20,201 bases of DNA from positions 1 through 20,201 of the IMG/VR virus record IMGVR_UViG_3300048997_000491; one strand, written 5' to 3'. The translations under genes were made by a program, and so were the position numbers. The notes beneath the pieces were generated by a model that was given only the letters and a program-made list of their open reading frames with translations, had not been told where the DNA came from and searched no databases. The stretch comes from a virus. Positions 15,688 through 20,201 of the stretch are shown one piece after another (within the stretch, counting starts at the first letter, position 1; each line of letters begins with the position of its first letter).

Positions 15688-16398
15688 ATGGCACGATCAA
15701 ATGCGGCTCTTGTCGAGCCGGTCGGGGAGCCTATGCGCGTTTATGGTTATGTAAGGGTCAGCACCACCCGACAGGCCGAAGAGGGCTTGTCGCTGGATGA
15801 GCAGCAGCGCCGCATTGCCGGCCGGGCGATGGAACTCGGCTGTGAGATCGACCGCTGTTTTGTCGAACGCGGTGTCAGTGCCGGCACCTTCATGCTGGCC
15901 GAGCGGCCCGAGGGCAAGAAGCTACTCGGTCATTTGATGCCCGGCGATCTGGTTATCTCGCCGAAACTGGATCGCATGTTTCGGAATGCCGAGGATGCTT
16001 TGGCCACCGTGCGCCGGTTCAAGGAGCGTCGGGTCCGGCTGGTCTTGCTGGATATCGGCGGCGAAGTGACCGAGAACGGCAACGGGCTGGCCAAGATGTT
16101 TTTCACGATTGTCGCGGCGTTTGCCGAATGGGAACGGCATCGTCTGCGGGAACGGGTACAGGCGGCCAAGGACTACGGTAAAGCCGAGGGGCTATTCCGA
16201 GGCGGCTCACGTCCTTTCGGCTATCAGGTGACCACGAGAGCGGACGGCATGAAGGTTCTGGAAGACGATCCAGCCGAACAGGCGAAGATCGCCGAAATCC
16301 GTTCCCTCTACCGGGCTGGCAAGCTGGGCACCCACAAGCTGGCCGAGCGGTTCGGTCTCTCGACCAGGACCGTGCACAAGATCATTAAGAGCGGCTGA
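15688..16398 (+). CDS. small serine recombinase (resolvase/invertase family)
   Basis: 236 residues with a GGGGAG site six bases before ATG; a second ATG at 15733 (MRVYGYVRVS) also has a GGGGAG site. The resolvase domain is intact: YGYVRVST with catalytic Ser25, EEGLSLDEQQ, GDLVISPKLDRMFRN with the DR-x-x-R residues, and AAFAEWERHRLRERV as the long E helix. After it come GGSRPFGYQV, a short linker, and a C-terminal helix-turn-helix (GTHKLAERFGLSTRTVHKII). The size fits resolvases and DNA invertases, not large serine integrases. It lies 40 bases from a 19-bp direct repeat and 1.1 kb from a truncated fibre gene, so resolution, inversion or mobilisation of nearby DNA are all plausible. Confidence 0.85.
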   Translation: MARSNAALVEPVGEPMRVYGYVRVSTTRQAEEGLSLDEQQRRIAGRAMELGCEIDRCFVERGVSAGTFMLAERPEGKKLLGHLMPGDLVISPKLDRMFRNAEDALATVRRFKERRVRLVLLDIGGEVTENGNGLAKMFFTIVAAFAEWERHRLRERVQAAKDYGKAEGLFRGGSRPFGYQVTTRADGMKVLEDDPAEQAKIAEIRSLYRAGKLGTHKLAERFGLSTRTVHKIIKSG

Positions 16399-16403
16399 AA
16401 AAA

Positions 16404-16435
16404 CCCCGGCGGGATAACGGGGATAACCTGCCGGG
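16404..16435. terminator. terminator between convergent genes
   Basis: CCCGGCGGG (16405-16413) pairs with CCTGCCGGG (16427-16435), with one G-U pair on the plus RNA. Six A residues (16398-16403) precede it, giving a U-run for the minus-strand transcript. It lies right after the recombinase stop and downstream of the minus-strand Zn-ribbon gene, so it can serve both. Confidence 0.6.
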
Positions 16436-16438
16436 ATT

Positions 16439-16457
16439 TGGGTAGTGTCCTAATTTG
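16439..16457 (+). repeat. 19-bp direct repeat, left copy (TGGGTAGTGTCCTAATTTG)
   Basis: Identical to 19952-19970. ATAACCT and GCCGGGAT also precede both copies with different spacing, so similarity extends beyond the core. It lies 40 bases after the serine recombinase stop. Candidate recombination or attachment site, or the mark of a mobile element end. Confidence 0.65.
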
Positions 16458-16487
16458 GGGAATTATATAGTTCACAAACACGGCGAC

Positions 16488-16691
16488 CTAAAAGTGGGCG
16501 GGATCGAAGAAGCCGGGCGCGGTCGGCGGATCAGTGAGGCCATTGCGAAAGCAGATTCCGTGGCAATACCAGACCTGCCATTTACCCGTCGCTGTCTCAA
16601 CTGTAATGCGGCACGGATCGGTGTCAGCGGGCTCGATAGACTCCGCACAGAAACAGCATATTACGCCAAACGGAGGCGGATCGGCTGGCAC
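16488..16691 (-). CDS. small Zn-ribbon-like protein
   Basis: 67 residues read from GTG (16689-16691), one base after the stop of the gene upstream. The core is VICCFCAESIEPADTDPCRI then TVETATGKWQVWYCHGICF, giving a C-x-x-C pair and a further C-x-G-x-C pair suited to bind zinc. Similar small proteins with PDPCxIxVxTxxGxWQxWYxHGxCF are, as I recall, widespread in rhizobia and related bacteria and uncharacterised. The longer upstream reading from 16856 overlaps another plausible small ORF in a different frame and is less protein-like. The terminator at 16404-16435 follows it. Confidence 0.6.
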   Translation of the reverse strand: MPADPPPFGVICCFCAESIEPADTDPCRITVETATGKWQVWYCHGICFRNGLTDPPTAPGFFDPAHF

Positions 16692-16692
16692 C

Positions 16693-16842
16693 TCACCCGC
16701 CCTCTGGCTTCTTCGCCGGCTCGCCGATTGGTGCGACGTTGATGTATCGGCCTGTTCTGGCCAAATCCTGCGGTGATCCAGGAAACGGCCTTCGAACCCA
16801 CGCACGCTTAAAACCTCCGGTCCCGGGGCCGCCTGGGGGCAT
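16693..16842 (-). CDS. 49-aa hypothetical protein
   Basis: ATG at 16840-16842 with GGGAG close ahead. It encodes MPPGGPGTGGFKRAWVRRPF followed by PGSPQDLARTGRYINVAPIG and an EPAKKPEGG tail. The middle has the look of a real small protein and its stop is one base from the GTG of the Zn-ribbon gene, which argues for a coupled pair. No family recognised. Confidence is limited by its small size. Confidence 0.4.
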   Translation of the reverse strand: MPPGGPGTGGFKRAWVRRPFPGSPQDLARTGRYINVAPIGEPAKKPEGG

Positions 16843-16852
16843 CTGCTCCCAC

Positions 16853-17104
16853 TCACTCGTTGCCGTCGTGCTGAATGTTCATCTCGCCTCGCTCCCTTTC
16901 TGTTCCGCCACTATAGCCGCTCGCACCGCGAATACGCGAGAGGCGAAGGCTAAGTTTATCGAGTATCTGGGTATACCGGCCGATCAACTCGACCTCGATG
17001 TGGTCGTGTATCGTCCACTCGCCGAACCTGCCGACTACGATCACAATGACGGCAGCCATATGATCTTCGATGGTATCGTGGCTGAATGTGTCTGCGAATG
17101 GCAT
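16853..17104 (-). CDS. alternative 83-aa ORF opposite the plus-strand hypothetical gene
   Basis: Reads MPFADTFSHDTIEDHMAAVI, then VIVVGRFGEWTIHDHIEVEL and an Arg-rich end. In its favour: third codon positions are more GC-rich than first positions, as in the recombinase, and its stop lies ten bases before the next minus-strand start, fitting an operon with the two small genes downstream. Against it: no ribosome site at the ATG, and two plus-oriented terminators follow the competing plus-strand gene. At most one of the two overlapping ORFs is likely real. Confidence 0.3.
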   Translation of the reverse strand: MPFADTFSHDTIEDHMAAVIVIVVGRFGEWTIHDHIEVELIGRYTQILDKLSLRLSRIRGASGYSGGTERERGEMNIQHDGNE

Positions 17105-17137
17105 TTCAGACCGGAACCCGATCCGGAAGATTCTTAG
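16868..17137 (+). CDS. hypothetical acidic protein, start uncertain
   Basis: The convincing part is the C-terminal 65 residues: REAKAKFIEYLGIPADQLDL, then VVVYRPLAEPADYDHNDGSH, MIFDGIVAECVCEWHF and an acidic end. No family is recognised. No good start is visible: GTG at 16868 is in frame but lacks a Shine-Dalgarno sequence, and the ATG at 16742 would give an unlikely proline-rich leader across another gene. Two strong plus-strand terminators lie 23 and 64 bases beyond the stop, which supports transcription in this direction. A mirrored ORF on the other strand (17104-16853) is a competitor. Confidence 0.4.
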   Translation: MLNVHLASLPFCSATIAARTANTREAKAKFIEYLGIPADQLDLDVVVYRPLAEPADYDHNDGSHMIFDGIVAECVCEWHFRPEPDPEDS

Positions 17138-17159
17138 TAGTCCAACAACCTAAAAAAAC

Positions 17160-17193
17160 CCCCGGCAGGTTTTATCCTGCCGGGGCGCTTTTT
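17160..17193. terminator. strong bidirectional terminator
   Basis: A perfect 10-bp stem CCCCGGCAGG (17160-17169) / CCTGCCGGGG (17176-17185), loop TTTTAT, then CGCTTTTT. Seven A residues precede it, giving a U-run for the opposite strand as well. Confidence 0.8.
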
Positions 17194-17200
17194 CCATTTG

Positions 17201-17228
17201 GGCCGTTAACCGGCCTCTTTTTTTATTT
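17201..17228 (+). terminator. second terminator, plus strand
   Basis: GGCCG (17201-17205), loop TTAAC, CGGCC (17211-17215), followed by TCTTTTTTTAT. Short stem but a long T-run. Acts only on plus-strand transcripts, directly behind the first terminator. Confidence 0.6.
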
Positions 17229-17239
17229 CTCTTGATCGT

Positions 17240-17287
17240 GATGTAGGTTGGGGCTACATCCTCACAATGCGTGTGCCCTCGCATTGT
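17240..17287 (+). promoter_or_regulatory. tandem stem-loops upstream of the SpeD-like gene
   Basis: GATGTAG/CTACATC (17240-17246 with 17254-17260) is followed four bases later by ACAATGCG/CGCATTGT (17264-17271 with 17280-17287). They lie in the 235-base gap ahead of the SpeD-like gene, 86 bases before its start. They could be operators or part of an RNA leader. No known riboswitch is recognised and no convincing promoter pair was found; TATATA at 17303-17308 is the only -10-like sequence and lacks a good -35 partner. Confidence 0.35.
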
Positions 17288-17372
17288 TGTGGCAATCTCT
17301 CATATATACCCGGTGCGTGCGCCACCGCCTTGTAGTGTGCGACGTTAGATCCCCCATTGCGAGGTTCTGTAT

Positions 17373-17813
17373 GTGTTCAATCCGATCCATCAACATTTCC
17401 TCGCCACGGCTCTGTTAGAGTTTGGTTCGGTAATTTCCGAACGGGAGATCCGCGAGTTTTTGTTGCGGCTTGTTGATGCTGTTGGCATGCAAGTTCTTGA
17501 CGGTCCGTTGACCGCTGGTTGTGAAGATCTCGGCAACGAGGGTGTCACCGGTTTTGTGTTGCTTTCGACCTCGCATGCTTCGCTGCACCAATGGGATCGT
17601 GGCGGGCCGGAAGATCGCCCTTATTTCAATTTCGACCTATACAGTTGTCGCGAGTTCAACCCGCAAGATATTCTCGACATGCTGGCCGAGTCGTTCCAGC
17701 CCATCGAGATTTCCCATCAGATAATCCGACGCGAACCCAGCCCGGCCGTGTCTCATCTAGGCTACTTAGGCTTTCGTTTACTTCTTTGGCTTCGACTCTT
17801 GTGTGGCGCATAA
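17373..17813 (+). CDS. SpeD-like pyruvoyl decarboxylase homologue
   Basis: 146 residues from GTG, chosen because GAGG stands eight bases ahead and the overlapping ATG at 17371 is in a frame that closes quickly. The S-adenosylmethionine decarboxylase pattern is present: GVTGFVLLSTSHASLHQW with Ser67 as the expected self-cleavage/pyruvoyl residue, His72 five residues later as in the family, then FNFDLYSC with Cys92 as the counterpart of the catalytic Cys, and a helix DILDMLAESFQP. The enzyme would make decarboxylated SAM for spermidine. Some SpeD relatives have become ornithine or arginine decarboxylases, which is also possible. The last 20 residues (LGYLGFRLLLWLRLL) are oddly hydrophobic. It precedes a membrane protein gene. 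Confidence 0.62.
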   Translation: MFNPIHQHFLATALLEFGSVISEREIREFLLRLVDAVGMQVLDGPLTAGCEDLGNEGVTGFVLLSTSHASLHQWDRGGPEDRPYFNFDLYSCREFNPQDILDMLAESFQPIEISHQIIRREPSPAVSHLGYLGFRLLLWLRLLCGA

Positions 17814-17840
17814 TGTGCCATCCTGTCGTTGGGGGAAGGC

Positions 17841-18518
17841 GTGGGCCGGGCCGAACTCGAAACTTCACTGAGCACACTAGACGTTTGGCTGATCATTTTT
17901 GGCGTGTTCGTCGCGATAGGCGTTGTTGGGGAATCGGTAGTGGGGTTTCTCCACTGGCGTAGAGGCAATGAACTGCAAGCGCTCCAAACGGCTGAGAATC
18001 TAGCGCAACAGAAAGATATTGCCCGACTTTCGGCGGAAACTGCGACAGCAGAGCAGCACGCAGCCGAAGCCAACCTCGCATTGGCAAGGTTTAAAGCGCC
18101 GCGCACGCTTAACGCAGAACAGCGTAAACGTATTGCAGACGAGGTAAAGGCTTTCGCTGGCACCACATACGATGAGGGGGTGGGGCCGATAAATGATCCT
18201 GAGCCTCAATTTTTATTAGATGCGATCGGAGGCGTTCTTAGGGAGGCTGGCTGGCGGCAAATTGATTGGCAAACGTCCGAGTACATAATGGGTTTGCGGC
18301 GAGTGGGGCAGCCGGTCGTGGGGGGTGTCTCGGTGACAAACGTGATCGTCGAATATCCACCAGACAATAAACGGCTTTCAGAAGCCGCCACAGCTTTGGC
18401 GGCGGCTCTGATCGCAGAGGGAATCGCGGCGGGGGCCATCGCGAGTGACGGTCTCGGAGGCGGCGGCATCAACACCAATCCCAATACGATCCATGTTATG
18501 GTGGGCCGAAAATTATAA
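17841..18518 (+). CDS. membrane-anchored coiled-coil protein
   Basis: 225 residues from GTG 17841, which has GGGGGAAGG just ahead; TTG at 17829 is the alternative. One membrane span is clear at about residues 14-38 (LDVWLIIFGVFVAIGVVGES). A coiled coil follows at about 46-85 (QTAENLAQQKDIARLSAETA). Then APRTLNAEQRKRIADEVKAF leads into a soluble domain ending GGGGINTNPNTIHVMVGRKL. I recall similar proteins, TM plus coiled coil plus a RTLxxEQ segment, as uncharacterised in rhizobia. It lies 27 bases after the SpeD-like stop and may share its transcript. Function unknown. Confidence 0.65.
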   Translation: MGRAELETSLSTLDVWLIIFGVFVAIGVVGESVVGFLHWRRGNELQALQTAENLAQQKDIARLSAETATAEQHAAEANLALARFKAPRTLNAEQRKRIADEVKAFAGTTYDEGVGPINDPEPQFLLDAIGGVLREAGWRQIDWQTSEYIMGLRRVGQPVVGGVSVTNVIVEYPPDNKRLSEAATALAAALIAEGIAAGAIASDGLGGGGINTNPNTIHVMVGRKL

Positions 18519-18552
18519 AGTCGCCATTTGCGTGACGTGCGATCCCGAAGCA

Positions 18553-18580
18553 AACGGGAGTCAAATGTATAATTCCCGTT
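18553..18580. other. 7-bp inverted repeat in the 180-base gap before the DUF4160 gene
   Basis: AACGGGA (18553-18559) pairs with TCCCGTT (18574-18580). A TATAAT sequence (18567-18572) lies in the loop, but no -35 partner is seen. The rest of 18519-18698 shows no convincing gene; a 51-aa minus-strand reading there is weak. Confidence 0.3.
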
Positions 18581-18698
18581 CGGCCTTATCGGGGATGTCG
18601 CGCAAGGCGGCCGATAGCTGGTCTAGCTTATCGGCATTGCGAATCGATGAGCAACCGTGCGACGCTTGGCTTAATGGATTTTCAACGCGCGATGGTGC

Positions 18699-18959
18699 AT
18701 GCCTTGCGTTGCGCATATTCCCGGAGGCATCAGAATCGAGATGTACCCCGGCGATCACCCTCCACCCCACTTTCACGCTCGTCATGGCGGTGACGTGGCT
18801 AAGTTCCGCATCGCCGATCTGACGATCTTTAAGGGGTCGTTGCCGTCCGCAACCGAGCGGCTGGTGAAATCATGGGCGGGTCAGAGCAACCGCCAACAGG
18901 CCCTAGCGTTGAATTGGGTACTGTGTGAGACGCTCCAGATGCCGAGGAATATCCCGTGA
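18699..18959 (+). CDS. DUF4160 family protein
   Basis: 86 residues. The core IRIEMYPGDHPPPHFHARHG followed by GDVAKFRIADLTIFKGSLP is the signature of DUF4160, with the HPPPHFHA motif intact. The C-terminus keeps the helix LNWVLCETLQMPRNIP. Length is normal for the family. The ATG at 18699 has only a weak ribosome site, but homologues start at the same place (MPxV). Its stop overlaps the GTG of the DUF2442 gene by three bases. The pair occurs together in many bacteria; a toxin-antitoxin role has been suggested on context only, as far as I know. Confidence 0.8.
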   Translation: MPCVAHIPGGIRIEMYPGDHPPPHFHARHGGDVAKFRIADLTIFKGSLPSATERLVKSWAGQSNRQQALALNWVLCETLQMPRNIP

Positions 18960-19330
18960 GCGATATGGATACGTCCCCCTTCCATCAAATCGCAAGCGTG
19001 ACCGCAGGATCAGACTATATTCTGAATATAGTCTGGGATGGCGGCTCGACGATGGCAGTGGACATGCAAGGTATCATAAGAGAGGGGACCGCATTCGCAC
19101 CGCTGAAGGATAGAGATTTGTTCGCAACCGTTCGGATTGGGGAGTATCGCCAGAGCATAGAATGGCCCGATCCCATCAACCGAACCGAGATTATGGTCGA
19201 TTACCACGCTGACTCTCTCTACCGCCGTGGCGAAGACCAGCACCGCACATCTCTGACACATAGATTCATCACGGAAGTGCGCAGGATACTGCGCGGCTCC
19301 GCATCGCAACAGGCCCCCGAGGGGCGCTAG
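18956..19330 (+). CDS. DUF2442 family protein
   Basis: 124 residues from GTG 18956, overlapping the DUF4160 stop (GTGA); ATG at 18965 is an alternative. The segment YILNIVWDGGSTMAVDMQGI then REGTAFAPLKDRDLFATVRI and GEYRQSIEWPDPINRTEIMV is the standard DUF2442 fold (short beta proteins with a conserved I-W-P). About 35 residues beyond the usual end (YRRGEDQHRTSLTHRFITEV and onward) form an extra helical, basic tail. It is coupled to the upstream gene, so the two products probably act together. Biochemical function unknown. Confidence 0.75.
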   Translation: MSDMDTSPFHQIASVTAGSDYILNIVWDGGSTMAVDMQGIIREGTAFAPLKDRDLFATVRIGEYRQSIEWPDPINRTEIMVDYHADSLYRRGEDQHRTSLTHRFITEVRRILRGSASQQAPEGR

Positions 19331-19423
19331 CCTGAGCGGATTATCGCCGTTCAGCTTTGCCGAGCCGGATCGGGTCGCGCGGGCGTTTGAGACGCTTGGT
19401 GTTCATAGCTTCGCAGTTTGCCC

Positions 19424-19723
19424 ATGCGAGATTTGCCGCACCGCAGCCTCGCGGAGGACATCCGCTCCCTGGGCGACGAGACGCAGGTCCGCTTCGTATC
19501 CTACTATGCCCTGAACGGCTGCGAGGGCGGCATCGTAGGAGTGCTGTACCGAGATATACTGAACCCGGAGCACGCCATCGGGCGCATTGATGCTCGGGCG
19601 ACTATGCTCAAATTGGAAGCCGTCGTATTGAGAGACGATTGCCATGCGCCCGAATATGGCACGACGAGGCGGATCGGCAAACCCAGCATTAACCCTGCCG
19701 CCAGCCTGTTACAATCAAACTGA
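19424..19723 (+). CDS. 99-aa hypothetical protein, possible remnant
   Basis: From ATG 19424 it reads MRDLPHRSLAEDIRSLGDET, QVRFVSYYALNGCEGGIVGV, LYRDILNPEHAIGRIDARAT and onward. Third codon positions are strongly GC-rich in this frame and not in the mirrored minus-strand ORF (19645-19403), so this strand is favoured. No ribosome site is visible. The sequence just upstream (19336-19432) is open in another frame with a protein-like reading (SFAEPDRVARAFETLGVHSF), so the gene may have lost its true N-terminus by a frameshift. No family recognised. It ends 18 bases before the structured RNA region. Confidence 0.45.
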   Translation: MRDLPHRSLAEDIRSLGDETQVRFVSYYALNGCEGGIVGVLYRDILNPEHAIGRIDARATMLKLEAVVLRDDCHAPEYGTTRRIGKPSINPAASLLQSN

Positions 19724-19741
19724 CCACTCCACAAGCTTGGT

Positions 19742-19943
19742 GGCCGGGGCTGAACACCCCGTAAATCCTAGACGGTTTTGACCGCCTGGGAACCGGGCCA
19801 TAGGAGTAACCCGGTCGGAGCCGACTTCTTCGTCGCCTCCTCTCGGAGACGCTTATTCCGTCCGACCCCGGCCATAAGATCCTATGTCGATTTGGGCGTT
19901 CATCCCGTTTTAAGCATAACCTCGCGTTGGCCGGGATAGCGAG
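19742..19943 (+). ncRNA. candidate HEARO/omega-RNA-like structured RNA without IscB gene
   Basis: No ORF fits this stretch, but pairing is dense. P1: GGCCGGGG (19742-19749) with CCCCGGCC (19866-19873). Hairpin ACCGGG (19792-19797) with CCCGGT (19810-19815). Inner stem TCGGA (19815-19819) with TCCGA (19861-19865). Pseudoknot 1: hairpin-loop CATAGGA (19799-19805) with TCCTATG (19880-19886). Pseudoknot 2: ATCCCG (19902-19907) with CGGGAT (19932-19937), interleaved with CTCGC (19921-19925) and GCGAG (19939-19943). Size, two pseudoknots and a location in mobile DNA fit the HEARO class that guides IscB nucleases; stand-alone copies are known. The sequence style also looks familiar to me as HEARO, but that is memory. 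In that model the guide would be the bases just upstream of 19742. Confidence 0.55.
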
Positions 19944-19951
19944 CCGAAATA

Positions 19952-19970
19952 TGGGTAGTGTCCTAATTTG
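19952..19970 (+). repeat. 19-bp direct repeat, right copy (TGGGTAGTGTCCTAATTTG)
   Basis: Identical to 16439-16457. It starts eight bases after the end of the structured RNA and ends three bases before the stop codon of a minus-strand ORF. Confidence 0.65.
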
Positions 19971-19973
19971 CCG

Positions 19974-20201
19974 CTAGTGCCGCCTGCGGTTCGTCTCAAA
20001 AGAGCCGGGCAGTCTGCGATGTATCGCATCTTCGGATCCCGTTTCCGTATTCCGGCCAACGGTTCCGGCCACGATATTTCGCGCTCGGTCCGGCCCCCAA
20101 AGATCGAATGCCTCCTTTACGGCCGGGTGACTCTCGTCGATCTCGTGATTGCGGAAGCGCGCTAGCGCTTTAAGCGTTCTAACTCGCTGTTTCTGGTTCA
20201 T
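19974..20201 (-). CDS. hypothetical protein, possibly partial
   Basis: 75 residues, with an ATG exactly at the window edge, so the true start may lie outside. Sequence: MNQKQRVRTLKALARFRNHE, then IDESHPAVKEAFDLWGPDRA, RNIVAGTVGRNTE and a basic end. No family recognised. The stop lies three bases beyond the 19-bp repeat, so the C-terminus may have been set by insertion of the repeat-flanked block. A mirrored plus-strand ORF exists (19968-20165) but looks less protein-like. Confidence 0.35.
   Translation of the reverse strand: MNQKQRVRTLKALARFRNHEIDESHPAVKEAFDLWGPDRARNIVAGTVGRNTETGSEDAIHRRLPGSFETNRRRH

Noticed and set aside
13959-16398. Invertible fibre-switch segment controlled by the serine recombinase
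   Set aside because: I found no inverted repeats flanking the fibre gene in the window, so a DNA-inversion switch is not supported here.
18561-18785. Minus-strand ORF in the gap before DUF4160 (ending DKLDQLSAALRDIPDKAERE and onward)
   Set aside because: The end looks protein-like, but the ORF overlaps the DUF4160 start head-on, has no ribosome site, and its codon-position composition is indecisive. Possibly a remnant.
19403-19645. 80-aa minus-strand ORF opposite the 99-aa gene
   Set aside because: Third-position GC is high only in the plus frame, so the minus ORF is taken as the mirror.
1-20201. CRISPR arrays, tRNA or rRNA genes, reverse transcriptase with template repeat
   Set aside because: No regularly spaced repeats, no cloverleaf candidates and no RT motif were seen.

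Overview
The window looks like part of an alphaproteobacterial genome of the Bradyrhizobium/rhizobial kind. This is judged from GC-rich codon use, the recognisable style of the tail-spike and small hypothetical proteins, and the rhizobial look of the accessory genes. No housekeeping marker is present, so the host call is an inference.

Region 1 (1-14540, all minus strand) is the virion-tail module of a T7-like (podovirus) phage or prophage. Read in the direction of transcription it runs: N-terminally short tail-fibre end (14540-13959), small basic protein, His-rich protein, capsid-staple-like protein, small AT-hook-like protein, large tail spike with a secretion-type leader, three tandem tail-adaptor (gp11/P22 gp4-like) paralogues, a long tail-nozzle (gp12-like) protein, and then gp13-, gp14- and gp16-like ejection proteins. 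The last carries both a lytic-transglycosylase-like and an SGNH-hydrolase-like domain. Genes are packed end to start, often with TAATG overlaps. At least three have no AUG start: the spike uses TTG, the first adaptor CTG, and the nozzle probably ATT.

Region 2 (14556-16398, plus strand) diverges from the tail module. It holds two small coupled ORFs, a secreted Cys-containing protein and a small serine recombinase. The gaps carry hairpins, two of which share almost the same loop sequence.

Region 3 (16399-19973) is accessory DNA bracketed by a perfect 19-bp direct repeat (16439-16457 and 19952-19970). It contains a Zn-ribbon-like small protein and a short partner on the minus strand, a hypothetical gene followed by two terminators, a SpeD-like pyruvoyl decarboxylase homologue, a membrane/coiled-coil protein, a DUF4160-DUF2442 pair and a 99-aa hypothetical protein. 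It ends in a strikingly structured non-coding stretch (about 19742-19943) with two pseudoknots. I interpret that stretch as a stand-alone HEARO/omega-RNA-like element with no IscB gene. A short minus-strand ORF ends three bases past the right-hand repeat.

The tail genes together form the adaptor, nozzle, spike and ejection apparatus. The recombinase beside one copy of the direct repeat suggests the 3.5-kb block is, or was, a recombination cassette, but the sequence alone does not prove this.
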